Source: Brevundimonas sp. (GTDB taxonomy: Bacteria; Pseudomonadota; Alphaproteobacteria; Caulobacterales; Caulobacteraceae). Taken from it: a stretch of 35,268 bases of DNA. Location: the NCBI GenBank assembly GCA_020253595.1, contig JADCBH010000372.1, positions 1-35,268 of the forward strand. Direction: 5' to 3'. The notes under the pieces are model-generated. The model searched no databases. It had not been told where the DNA came from and worked only from the letters and a program-made list of their open reading frames with translations. Position 1 is the first letter of the stretch, and the number at the start of each line of letters is the position of its first letter. Positions 18,539 through 26,441 of this stretch are shown here, in pieces. Both the position numbers and the translations under genes were made by a program.

Positions 18539-19453
18539 GTGAGTTCCCAGGCGCGCGCCCCCTTCCTGTCGGCGCTCGGATGCTACGTCATCTGGGGCTT
18601 CATGCCGTTGCTGTTCATGGGACAGGCGGCTATCGGCTTCACGTCGCTGGAGATCCTGTCTCACCGCGCTTTGTGGTCGGTGCTGTTCGCCGGTGGGCTG
18701 GTGCTGCTGGCCAGCCAGTCGGGGCAGGTGCGCACCGCGCTGAGCCAGCCCCGCACCCTGGCCTGGCTGGTGCTCGCCACCGTGCTGATCGCCGTAAACT
18801 GGGGCGTCTACGTCTGGGCCACCACCCATCAGGCGACCCTGGAGGCCAGTCTCGGCTACTACATCAATCCTCTGCTCAATATGGTCGTGGGGCTGTGGTT
18901 GTTTCGCGAGCGGATCGACCGGTGGGGCTGGGTCGCGATCGGCCTGGCGGCGGTCGGGGTGCTGTTTCAGGCGCTGGCGCTGGGCCGACCGCCATGGATC
19001 TCGCTGATCCTGGCGTTCAGCTTCGGGGCCTACGGCGTCATCAAGAAACGCGTGCCCGTCGAGGCACAGGCTGGCCTGTTCATCGAGTGCCTGATCCTGC
19101 TGCCGTTCGGCATCGCCTACGTCGCCTGGGTGCAAGCCTCGGGTCTCGGTCACGGATTCTCATCGCTGGAAGGCTTCGGCTGGGCCCTGCTCAATGGTCC
19201 GGCAACGGTCCTGCCACTGGCGCTGTTCGCCTTCGCGGCCCGCCGCATGCCGCTGTCGACCATGGGCTTCATCCAGTTCCTCGCGCCGACGCTGCAGTTC
19301 TGCGTCGGTCTGGCGACCGGTGAGCACTTCACGGTGCTGCGCGGGGTCTCATTCGCCTTCATCTGGCTGGGTGCGGGTGTGTTCGCCGCGGCCGCCCTGA
19401 TGCGGGCGCGCGCGGCCCGCCGGGCGGCCGAGGACGCAGCCCTGCCGGTCTAG
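18539..19453 (+). CDS. rarD: RarD-type EamA/DMT-family transporter
   Basis: A 304-residue inner-membrane protein of the drug/metabolite transporter superfamily, RarD branch. It has about ten hydrophobic segments and the RarD hallmarks GCYVIWGFMPLLF, SLEILSHRALWS, LIAVNWGVYVWA, LEASLGYYINPLLNMVVG and LSTMGFIQFLAPTLQF. RarD is annotated as a chloramphenicol-sensitivity protein; the true substrate is unclear. The start is GTG 18539 with GGAGAGGGAC directly upstream; the longer in-frame ORF to 18416 overlaps asd and is not supported. It converges on the next gene with a shared CTAG (19450-19453). Confidence 0.9.
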   Translation: MSSQARAPFLSALGCYVIWGFMPLLFMGQAAIGFTSLEILSHRALWSVLFAGGLVLLASQSGQVRTALSQPRTLAWLVLATVLIAVNWGVYVWATTHQATLEASLGYYINPLLNMVVGLWLFRERIDRWGWVAIGLAAVGVLFQALALGRPPWISLILAFSFGAYGVIKKRVPVEAQAGLFIECLILLPFGIAYVAWVQASGLGHGFSSLEGFGWALLNGPATVLPLALFAFAARRMPLSTMGFIQFLAPTLQFCVGLATGEHFTVLRGVSFAFIWLGAGVFAAAALMRARAARRAAEDAALPV

Positions 19454-20595
19454 AGCGCGCCGTAGAGGGCCTGGATCAGCCGTTGTGCGCGCGGATCGCC
19501 GACCAGATAGGGCGATTGCCGCGTCATGGTGTAGGCGGCCGACAGCCTGCGCGCCGGATCGGCGAAGGCGCAGGACCCGCCCCAGCCGCAGTGACCCACC
19601 GCCTCTGGATTGGGCCCGAAGATGTTCAGACCGGCGTTGCGCGTAAAGCCCGCGCCCCAACTTATGACAAAGGGCAGAACCTTGTCCTGGCCCGCCACGC
19701 GCTCGCGTGTCGCCTCGGCGACCACCGTGGGCGACAACAGCCGCTGGCCGTCCAGCATTCCGTCGTTGGCGATGACGCCCAGGATGCGGGCCAGGTCCCG
19801 CGCTGTGCCGTGCAGATTGGCCGACGGGATCTCGATGGAGCGCCACTCGGCCGAGCCGCGCCCGCCCGGGGCCGAGCCCTTGTCGAGGAAGGCGGCCTTC
19901 TTGATGGCGTCCAGGGTTCCAAGGTCGGTCGCCTTGGCGGGCTTTCTGAGCGCCGCGACCCGACCGTGCTCGCTCTCCGGCAAGCCGATCCAGAGGTCGA
20001 GACCGAACGGCCGGGCGAAATCCTCGGCCAGTGCCCGGCCCATGGTCCGACCGTCGGCCAAGCGGAAGACTTCATTGGCGAGATAGCCGACGGTGATGGG
20101 GTGATAGCCCGAGCCCGTCCCGAGCGGCCACATGGGTGCCTGGGCGGCGAGCCGGTCAAGCACCGCCTGCCGGTCGAACCAGATGGCCGGATCAGCGGGC
20201 TCCGAAAAGCCGGGCAGGCCGGCCTGATGCGACAGCAGTTGGGCGACCGTGACCCGGTCCTTGCCTCGGGCCGCGAAGGCGGGCCAAAGCGCGGAGACCG
20301 CTTCTTGATAGGCCAGCTTGCCGCGCTCGACCGCTGAGGCCATCAGGATGGCCATGACAGCCTTGCCGGTCGAGAACACCGGCACCAGCGTCCGTTCGGA
20401 CATGGGCTCGGCCCCTGCGGCATCGGCCTGGCCGGCCCAGATGTCGATGACGGTCTCGCCTTCGATCACCACAGAAAAGCGTGCGCCCTGTTCGTTCAGC
20501 CCATCGGGTGCATCGACGAAGTTGGCGGCGAAGGCATCCTTCACCGCAGCAAGGTGATCGGGGCAGTGGCCGGAGATGTCAGGCTTGGTCGTCAT
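19450..20595 (-). CDS. Cytoplasmic serine hydrolase of the beta-lactamase/EstB family
   Basis: A 381-residue PF00144 hydrolase without a signal peptide. It has the nucleophile motif STGK at 75-78, a Tyr in GSGYHPITVGYLANEV (Tyr164) and the late motif HCGWGGS at 335-341. This combination resembles EstB/LACTB-type esterases rather than true beta-lactamases. Its ATG overlaps the stop of the upstream flavoprotein gene by ATGA (20592-20595), so the two are very likely translationally coupled. Its stop shares CTAG with the end of rarD. The substrate is unknown. Confidence 0.88.
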   Translation of the reverse strand: MTTKPDISGHCPDHLAAVKDAFAANFVDAPDGLNEQGARFSVVIEGETVIDIWAGQADAAGAEPMSERTLVPVFSTGKAVMAILMASAVERGKLAYQEAVSALWPAFAARGKDRVTVAQLLSHQAGLPGFSEPADPAIWFDRQAVLDRLAAQAPMWPLGTGSGYHPITVGYLANEVFRLADGRTMGRALAEDFARPFGLDLWIGLPESEHGRVAALRKPAKATDLGTLDAIKKAAFLDKGSAPGGRGSAEWRSIEIPSANLHGTARDLARILGVIANDGMLDGQRLLSPTVVAEATRERVAGQDKVLPFVISWGAGFTRNAGLNIFGPNPEAVGHCGWGGSCAFADPARRLSAAYTMTRQSPYLVGDPRAQRLIQALYGAL

Positions 20596-21821
20596 GCGCC
20601 TTCCCTAGCCGCGCTTTGCGACGCCTGCCACTCCAGCGCGGCACGGCCCGCCACAACGCCCGATGCCAGACTGGCCTGGAGCAGATAGCCGCCGGTCGGG
20701 GCCTCCCAGTCGATCATCTCGCCCGCGACGAAGACGCCCGGCCGGGCCCGCAGCATCAAGGATGGATCCAGGCTTTCGAGCCGGACACCGCCCGCCGAGG
20801 AAATGGCGCGCTCCAAGCCCTGCATTCCGGTCAGTTTCAGCCGGATCGCCTTGATCCGTTTCGCCAGCTTCTCGAGGTTCGTCGGGACTTCACCGATCTC
20901 GCGCAGCAGGGCGACGGCCACGGGGGAAAGGCCGCCGGCCTTGCGCAGGTGATTGGTCAGGCTGTCCTTGCCGCGCGGACGCGCCAGCCTCTCGGCCAGC
21001 GCGGTCTCGGTCAAATCTGGCCGGAGGTCGACAGTCAGGATGGCCGAGCCGTCGCGTGCGATGGCGTCGCGCAGCGCGGACGAGAGGGCGTAAACCGCAC
21101 CGCCTTCGATCCCGTAGCGGGTGACGACCAGCTCGCCCCGCACCTGCCGGTCGCCGAACGTCAGGAGGGCAGGTTTCAGCACGGCTCCGGCGAACCGTTC
21201 GACCAGGACGGGCGACCATGTGACGTCGAAGCCGGCGTTGGCGGGGACCAGAGGTGCGACCTCGGCACCGACCGCCTCAAGCCAGGGGGCCCACGCGCCG
21301 TCCGAACCCAGACGGGGCCAGCTGGCCCCGCCCAGCGCCAGCACAGTCGCGGAGGGTCGCTCCTGGCGTTCGCCGCCGGGTGTGTCGAACACCAGGGTAT
21401 CCGCGTCCCAGCCGGTCCAGCGCGACCGGGTCCGCACCTCGACCCCAAGATCGTCCAGCCTGGCGAGCCAGGCCCGGAGCAGAGGGGAGGCCTTCATAGC
21501 CCGGGGGAACACGCGTCCAGACGACCCGACGAAGGTCGGCTGGCCCAGGCCTTCGGCCCAGGCGATCAGATCAGCCTGCGAAAAGGCGTCGAGCCACGGG
21601 GCGAGATGACCCTGCCGATCTCCATAGCGACGCGCAAACACCTCGACCGGCTCGGAATGCGTCAGGTTCAGCCCACCCCGCCCCGCCATAAGGAACTTGC
21701 GCCCGACCGACGGCATGCGGTCGTGGACCACGACCCGCGCCCCGCCGCGTGCCAGGGTCTCGGCGGCCATCAGGCCGGCGGGGCCGGCGCCGATGACATG
21801 GACGGGATCGGAGATGCTCAT
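20592..21821 (-). CDS. HI0933/YhiN-family FAD flavoprotein (TIGR03862-like)
   Basis: A 409-residue FAD-binding oxidoreductase of the HI0933/BaiN family. It has the N-terminal dinucleotide-binding VIGAGPAGLMAAE, the family hallmark GRKFLMAGRGGLNLTHSE (about 40-57), a central ALGGASWPRLGSDG, and the C-terminal FVAGEMIDWEAPTGGYLLQ that closes the FAD site. The reaction is not established for most members. The start is ATG 21821, with AAGGGG about 6 bases upstream; the GTG two codons earlier overlaps that site. It is the first gene of a two-gene unit with the hydrolase and is divergent from the Gre-like gene. Confidence 0.9.
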   Translation of the reverse strand: MSISDPVHVIGAGPAGLMAAETLARGGARVVVHDRMPSVGRKFLMAGRGGLNLTHSEPVEVFARRYGDRQGHLAPWLDAFSQADLIAWAEGLGQPTFVGSSGRVFPRAMKASPLLRAWLARLDDLGVEVRTRSRWTGWDADTLVFDTPGGERQERPSATVLALGGASWPRLGSDGAWAPWLEAVGAEVAPLVPANAGFDVTWSPVLVERFAGAVLKPALLTFGDRQVRGELVVTRYGIEGGAVYALSSALRDAIARDGSAILTVDLRPDLTETALAERLARPRGKDSLTNHLRKAGGLSPVAVALLREIGEVPTNLEKLAKRIKAIRLKLTGMQGLERAISSAGGVRLESLDPSLMLRARPGVFVAGEMIDWEAPTGGYLLQASLASGVVAGRAALEWQASQSAAREGA

Positions 21822-21885
21822 GCGCACCCCTTAGACCGGCCACCCTTGCAGCGGAACGTCCCAGCGCGGCATACGCTTGGGTCCC

Positions 21886-22365
21886 ATGAGTGTCGCCTTC
21901 ACCCGCGAGGAGGATCTGGAGGCCACGGCCGCCGATCTTCCCGACCGCCCCGTCTCTCCGCACCCCAATCTTGTGACGCCCGAAGGGCTGGCCGCCATCG
22001 AAGCCGCTCTGGCCGGCGCGCGCACCGCCTATGCCGCCGCCCAGTCCAAGGGCTCGATCGAGGCGGACCGGACGGCCATGGCGCGGGCGACGCGCGATCT
22101 GCGTTACTGGTCGGCGCGTCGGGCCTCTGCCCAGCTGACGGAGATGCCGGCCGACGGGCGGGTGCGTTTCGGGGGGTCAGTGACGATCGAACGCGAGGAC
22201 GGCCGCACCCAGACCTGGCGCATCGTCGGGGAAGACGAGGCGGATCCGGCGCACGGCTCGGTCAGCCATGTGTCACCTCTGGCACGCGCCCTGATCGGCA
22301 AGCGTCAGGGGGGCGAGGCGGTGGTGGCCGGTCAGACGGTCGAGGTCATCGCCGTCGACGGCTGA
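21886..22365 (+). CDS. GreA/GreB-family elongation-factor-like protein
   Basis: A 159-residue protein. The C-terminal half has the Gre FKBP-like domain: VRFGGSVTIEREDG, TWRIVGEDEADPAHGSVSHVSPLARALIGKRQGG and EVIAV. The N-terminal half is a helical hairpin (about 32-85), but the tip reads KGSIEADRTAMARATRDLRYW instead of the usual GDLxENAEY with its catalytic acidic pair. True Gre factors rescue backtracked RNA polymerase through those acids, so this may bind in the secondary channel without cleavage activity; that is inference. The start ATG 21886 is preferred over TTG 21877 upstream. It ends 2 bases before the convergent pentapeptide gene. Confidence 0.85.
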   Translation: MSVAFTREEDLEATAADLPDRPVSPHPNLVTPEGLAAIEAALAGARTAYAAAQSKGSIEADRTAMARATRDLRYWSARRASAQLTEMPADGRVRFGGSVTIEREDGRTQTWRIVGEDEADPAHGSVSHVSPLARALIGKRQGGEAVVAGQTVEVIAVDG

Positions 22366-22367
22366 TG

Positions 22368-23618
22368 TCAGGCCGCCGCGATCTCCGGCAAACCCGCTGC
22401 CCGGTCCAGCCGCGCATCGGTCAGGTCGGCCCCGGCAAGATTGGCACCGGTCAGATCGGCCCCGGACAGGTCCGCACCGATCAACACCGCAGAGGCGAAA
22501 TCGGTTCGACCCAGCTCGGCATAGCGGAGACGAGCTCCCGTCAGGTTGGTCGGAATGGATCGGCTGGGACCAAGCGGGAGGGGGCTGAGGTCCGCTGAGG
22601 TCAGGTCTGCCTTGGTCATCAAGGCCCCGCCCATGCGTGATCCACGCAAATCGGCCTTGCCGAGCCGTGCGCCCCTGAGGTCCGCGTTTTCGAAGTTGGC
22701 TCCCTGAAGGGCCAGGCCCCGCAGGTCCAGGCCAGCCAGACAGGCCCCCTTTGCGCTCATGGCCGAGAGCTTGAGGCCCTTCAGGCGGTCGCCGAGAGGG
22801 CGAAGGTCCTCTCCGTCGAAGATGGCCGCGCCACCCAGCGCGCCGCCGCTCTCCACCCAGGCATTGGCATCCAGAGCCATCTGGAGAAGCTCTTCGGCGC
22901 GGACGACGGCGGCAGGGTCGGGTTCGCGGATGCAGCCGGTGGTGTCGGTCCGGTCCAGCTTTGCGGTTTCCATGGCCACGCCGCTGAGGATGGCGCCGCA
23001 CAGCTTGGCGCCGGCCAGGTTGGCACCGGCGACGGCGGCGCCTTCCATCTGGGCTCCGGACAGGTCCGCATCCTTGAGGTTGGCCCCGGTGAGGTTTGCG
23101 CCCCGCAGTGAGCAGTCGGTGAAGTCGGCCCTGGTCGCGCTGATGCCGTCCATGCGGGATCCATCCAGCGTGGCGCCCGAGAAGCGTGCGCCGTCAGCCT
23201 GTCCGCCCCGGGTCTCGTGGCGGGCGGCAGCGAGGCCCTTGGTTTCGTGAGGCACCGCGATCACGCCCTCGCGGAAGTCTGCCTGGGTCAGGTTGGCTTC
23301 GGAAAGGTCAGCGCCCTGCAGACAGGTTCCGCGAATGTCGGCACGCACCAGCCGGGCTCGTGTCAGATCAGCTCCACGCAGGTCGCAGCCGAACAGGACG
23401 GCGCGCTCCAGACGGGCTCCCGCCATGTTGCAGTTCTGCAGAACCGAGCCGGAGAAATCGGCGTCGTCGAGGATGCGATGCGCCATGCTGACGCCCGTCA
23501 GATCGACGAACTTCAGCGACAGCTTGCGTCCGCCCGGCTTTCCCGAGACGAACCGTTCGTGGGCGGCGGCGAACAGGTCGAAATCGCCCTGGCCCAGGCG
23601 GCGGCGGTTGATCGTCAT
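22368..23618 (-). CDS. Pentapeptide-repeat protein B
   Basis: A 416-residue pentapeptide-repeat protein (A[D/N]LXX consensus). Layout: an N-terminal helical cap (His20, GG 29-30, DL 39-40); a first solenoid (about 40-118); a break around 118-140 with HETKGLAAARHETRGG; a second solenoid (about 140-228); an internal cap (about 240-272, with NAWVESGG and DL at 271-272); and a third solenoid (about 273-405). It is a close paralogue of the upstream protein A in the same order. Pentapeptide solenoids form right-handed beta helices; some mimic DNA and protect gyrase, but most have no known role. Its ATG overlaps the stop of A (23615-23618). Confidence 0.92.
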   Translation of the reverse strand: MTINRRRLGQGDFDLFAAAHERFVSGKPGGRKLSLKFVDLTGVSMAHRILDDADFSGSVLQNCNMAGARLERAVLFGCDLRGADLTRARLVRADIRGTCLQGADLSEANLTQADFREGVIAVPHETKGLAAARHETRGGQADGARFSGATLDGSRMDGISATRADFTDCSLRGANLTGANLKDADLSGAQMEGAAVAGANLAGAKLCGAILSGVAMETAKLDRTDTTGCIREPDPAAVVRAEELLQMALDANAWVESGGALGGAAIFDGEDLRPLGDRLKGLKLSAMSAKGACLAGLDLRGLALQGANFENADLRGARLGKADLRGSRMGGALMTKADLTSADLSPLPLGPSRSIPTNLTGARLRYAELGRTDFASAVLIGADLSGADLTGANLAGADLTDARLDRAAGLPEIAAA

Positions 23619-24886
23619 GCGGATGCCTCCTCCCGTTCAAGGCCGCGAACCCCGGTCAGGATCGCGTCGGCGAAATCGGCGTGCCGCGTCTGGACGCCAT
23701 GCAGGATCGCGCGTGTTAGGTCTGCGCGGACGAGCACCGCCCGTTTGATGTCCGCTCCGGACAGGTCGGCCCCGCGAAGGACTGCGCCTGTCAGGTCGGC
23801 GGGCAGGAGGCGTTCACGACCCAGCATGAGCGGACCCAGTTGGGCCTCGCGCAGATCCGCCCCGTTCAGCCGCGCCCCCGCCAGGCGCGCGCCCCTCAGG
23901 TCGGCCCGGCGCAGGTTGGTCGAGCGCAGATCAGCGCCCTCCAGATGGGCGCCCTGCAGCTGAACGCCCTCCATGTTCAGGCCGTAGAACACCGCCCGCT
24001 TCGCGGAGAGCGCGGTAAGGTTGAGGCCCGTGATCGAACCGAGCGCCCGGAGGTCCACATCGTCGAAGACCGACGGCTGGCCCTCGATCCCCCCGGTTTC
24101 GCACCAGACGGCGTGTTCATGCAGCATGTCTGCCGCCGGAAGCTTGGACACCGGCGCGCCCGACGAGCGACTGTCGGTCAGGGCCCCTTCAAGATTGGCC
24201 CCGTCGGTCCGCCACATGACCGCCGTCACGCCGACCAGCACGGCGTCGCGCAGGTCTGCACCGGTCAGGTCCGCGCCCGACATGTCGGCACCCGCCAGAT
24301 CCGCGCCGCGGAAGTTGGCCGATTTCAGATTGGCCCGAACGAGCTTGCAGTCCTTCATGATGGCGTCGGAGAAGTCGGCCGCCTGGGCTGAAATCCCCGA
24401 AAGACGCGACCTCTGCAGATTGGCACCGACCAAACTCGCGCCCTGGGCCTCGGTCGGGTTCCGCTCCTGGGACGCTACAATCCGGAAGCCGACCGACTTG
24501 TCGGCTGCTGCGAGCGCGCCTTCTCGCAGATCGGCTTCGAAGAGATCCGCGCCTGAAAGGTCGGCACCCTTCAGGCAGGCCCCGCGCAGATCTGCCCGAC
24601 GCAGCGAGGCGTCAACCAGAACGGCGTCCTGCATGTCGGCCCCGAAAAAGGCGGCGTTATCCAGCCGCGCGCCCGTCAGGTCCGCTCCGATCAGGCAGGC
24701 GGCCGAGAAGTCGGCGTCGGCGAGGTTGCGGCCCTTCAGGTTCAGGCCGGACAGGTCCATCCAGGCGAAGACCGCGCGCGCGCCGCCGGGCCGCGCCTGC
24801 CACAGCCGGTCGTGCCGGGCGCAGATGGCGTCGAGCTCCTGCTGGCTGATGCGGCGTCTGAGGACGCCTTCCTGGACCGCTGACAT
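23615..24886 (-). CDS. Pentapeptide-repeat protein A
   Basis: A 423-residue pentapeptide-repeat protein with the same architecture as its downstream neighbour: helical cap (His25, Trp29, GG 34-35, DL 44-45), solenoid (about 46-122), break (about 122-148), solenoid (about 149-238), internal cap (HAVWCETGG 258-266, DL 278-279), solenoid (about 280-412). There is no signal peptide or membrane segment, so it is predicted cytoplasmic. The start is ATG 24886 with AGGA 8 bases upstream; ATG 24904 and GTG 24910 are alternatives. It follows the RibD-like gene on the same strand after 65 bases and is coupled to protein B by an ATGA overlap. Confidence 0.92.
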   Translation of the reverse strand: MSAVQEGVLRRRISQQELDAICARHDRLWQARPGGARAVFAWMDLSGLNLKGRNLADADFSAACLIGADLTGARLDNAAFFGADMQDAVLVDASLRRADLRGACLKGADLSGADLFEADLREGALAAADKSVGFRIVASQERNPTEAQGASLVGANLQRSRLSGISAQAADFSDAIMKDCKLVRANLKSANFRGADLAGADMSGADLTGADLRDAVLVGVTAVMWRTDGANLEGALTDSRSSGAPVSKLPAADMLHEHAVWCETGGIEGQPSVFDDVDLRALGSITGLNLTALSAKRAVFYGLNMEGVQLQGAHLEGADLRSTNLRRADLRGARLAGARLNGADLREAQLGPLMLGRERLLPADLTGAVLRGADLSGADIKRAVLVRADLTRAILHGVQTRHADFADAILTGVRGLEREEASA

Positions 24887-24951
24887 GGTCCCATCCTGGG
24901 ACATCGGCACTTAAGGAAGGTTTTCGGAAACCCTGGTTCCCAACAAATTTT

Positions 24952-25575
24952 TCAGGCTGTCAGCAGGCCCTGTTCGGCCAGCGCATCGGCCAGCTCGCCC
25001 GGTCCGGTCCAGAGACGCGTGTAGCCGGCTTCGCCGAGCCGTTTCAGCTCGGTCACCAGATCGGCGCGCGGGCTTGCGGCGAAGCGGGCGTCGAAGCCCG
25101 TGCCGTCCGCGCTGACGCGAACCATTGGGCGACCGGTCTCCAGCCGGTGGAGAAAGCCCTCCGACAGGGTCCCCGCAGCGTCCTCCATGAGGCCGGCCTC
25201 AACGACCAGTCCGGCCTGACGCAGTCGCTCCGTGCCGCGGCCCGACGCAAACGGCGAGGGATCGAGGGCGGCGACAACCACGCGAGCGATGCCTGCCTCG
25301 ACCAGGAACTGGGCGCAGGAGGCGCGGCCAGAGGACCGGGCCCCGCATGGCTCCAGAGTGACATAGGCGGTTGCGCCCCGGGCCGCGTCGCCGGCTGCGG
25401 GCACGGCCTGCTCCTCGGCATGGGGCCGGCCTCCTGGCGCTGTGGCGGCCTCGGCCACCACCTGCCCGTCTTTCACCAGGACACACCCGACCGCAGGGTT
25501 GGGCCAGGTCTCGCCCATACGCGCGAGGGCGAGCTCGATGGCGCGAGCCATGAAGCGGGCGTCGTCGTCGCTCAT
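24952..25575 (-). CDS. RibD-like zinc deaminase lacking most of the reductase domain
   Basis: A 207-residue protein. Residues 1-145 match the RibD deaminase domain: TWPNPAVGCVLV, zinc ligand and catalytic pair His52/Glu54 (HAE), and zinc cysteines Cys77 and Cys87 (PCG and ASC). RibD deaminates the pyrimidine intermediate of riboflavin synthesis and normally has a reductase domain after it, for about 360 residues in all. Here GFLHRLETGRPMVRVSADG (about 138-156) runs into only about 50 more residues, including LWTGPGELADALAEQGLLTA, which resembles the far end of the reductase domain. It looks like an internally deleted RibD. The ATG overlaps the gpmA stop (25572-25575). Confidence 0.82.
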   Translation of the reverse strand: MSDDDARFMARAIELALARMGETWPNPAVGCVLVKDGQVVAEAATAPGGRPHAEEQAVPAAGDAARGATAYVTLEPCGARSSGRASCAQFLVEAGIARVVVAALDPSPFASGRGTERLRQAGLVVEAGLMEDAAGTLSEGFLHRLETGRPMVRVSADGTGFDARFAASPRADLVTELKRLGEAGYTRLWTGPGELADALAEQGLLTA

Positions 25576-26285
25576 GCGGCCTCAGGCAGGGGCTGGGCGC
25601 GGTCAGCGTCCAGGTAACGGGCGTCGATTGGCTTAAGGTCCGCGTCCAGATCGATCTCCAGCGGGTTGCCGGTGGGGATTTCCACGCCGACGATCTGGTC
25701 GTCCGGCACGCTGAACAGGTGCTTGACGATGGCCCGAAGCGAATTGCCATGTGCCGCGATCAGGACGTCCTCGCCGGCTGCCAGTCGCGGGGCGATGGCG
25801 TCGTTCCAGTAGGGCAGGACCCGATCCAGGGTGGTCTTCAGGCTCTCGGTCTTGGGTATGGTCTGGCCGGCGTAGCGGGGATCATCATCGAAATCCCATT
25901 CCGACCCGGCCTCCAGCGGCGGCGGCGGGATGTCGTAGCTGCGTCGCCAGACCTTGACCTGATCCTCGCCGTGCTTGCGGGCTGTCTCGGCCTTGTCGAG
26001 CCCGGTCAGGCCGCCGTAGTGGCGCTCGTTCAGTCGCCAGTCCTCGACGACGGGCACGTCCTTCAGGCCCGCGGACTGGAGCGCCAGGGCACCGGTGCGC
26101 TTTGCCCGGGTCAGGACCGAGGTGAACATTACGGCGGGATGGAAGGCCGCTTGCGCGATCAACTCTCCGGCTCGCCGGGCCTGAGCTTCGCCCTCAGCCG
26201 TCAAGTCCACATCGACCCAACCGGTGAAGCGGTTCTCCAGGTTCCATTGGCTCTGGCCGTGGCGCAGCAGGATCAGGCGAGGCAT
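25572..26285 (-). CDS. gpmA: 2,3-bisphosphoglycerate-dependent phosphoglycerate mutase
   Basis: A 237-residue cofactor-dependent phosphoglycerate mutase, which interconverts 3- and 2-phosphoglycerate in glycolysis and gluconeogenesis. It has the phosphohistidine motif LLRHGQSQWN (His9), the second half of the active site in NERHYGGL (Glu near 87) and the late AAHGNSLRAIVKHL. The length is normal for the family. The start ATG 26285 has GGAGA 6 bases upstream and gives MPRLILLRHG; the long in-frame extension to 27770 is a shadow of the mutase gene opposite. The ribD-like gene follows with an ATGA overlap. It is divergent from the phosphoglucomutase-like gene. Confidence 0.96.
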   Translation of the reverse strand: MPRLILLRHGQSQWNLENRFTGWVDVDLTAEGEAQARRAGELIAQAAFHPAVMFTSVLTRAKRTGALALQSAGLKDVPVVEDWRLNERHYGGLTGLDKAETARKHGEDQVKVWRRSYDIPPPPLEAGSEWDFDDDPRYAGQTIPKTESLKTTLDRVLPYWNDAIAPRLAAGEDVLIAAHGNSLRAIVKHLFSVPDDQIVGVEIPTGNPLEIDLDADLKPIDARYLDADRAQPLPEAA

Positions 26286-26372
26286 GTGCTCTCCGCAAAT
26301 CTCGGATGGGTTGGGGTAGGCGTGCCCCATGCGGGGGTCAAGCCGGGACCCTTTTGGCCGCCGCTGCCGTTG

Positions 26373-26401
26373 TTGTCGGCTCCGCCCCCCCCGTCTATAC
26401 C
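26373..26401 (+). promoter_or_regulatory. Caulobacter-type promoter for the phosphohexomutase gene
   Basis: TTGTCGG (26373-26379) and TCTATACC (26394-26401) are separated by 14 bases. This matches the TTGACGS-N10-14-GCTANAWC housekeeping pattern with three mismatches. It would give a leader of about 35 bases before ATG 26442. Confidence 0.5.
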
Positions 26402-26441
26402 CCGGCCGGTCCGGCCCAGGCCCGATCCAGAGGAACGCCGC

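Noticed and set aside
20481..22598. 705-codon frame across the flavoprotein, Gre-like and pentapeptide genes
   Set aside because: It runs antisense to or out of frame with recognised proteins and has shadow-type composition with no domain.
22368..24886. Repeated GGTC/GGCC-type motifs that look like a tandem DNA repeat or CRISPR-like array
   Set aside because: The periodicity of about 15 bases comes from pentapeptide codons; there are no constant repeats with unique spacers.
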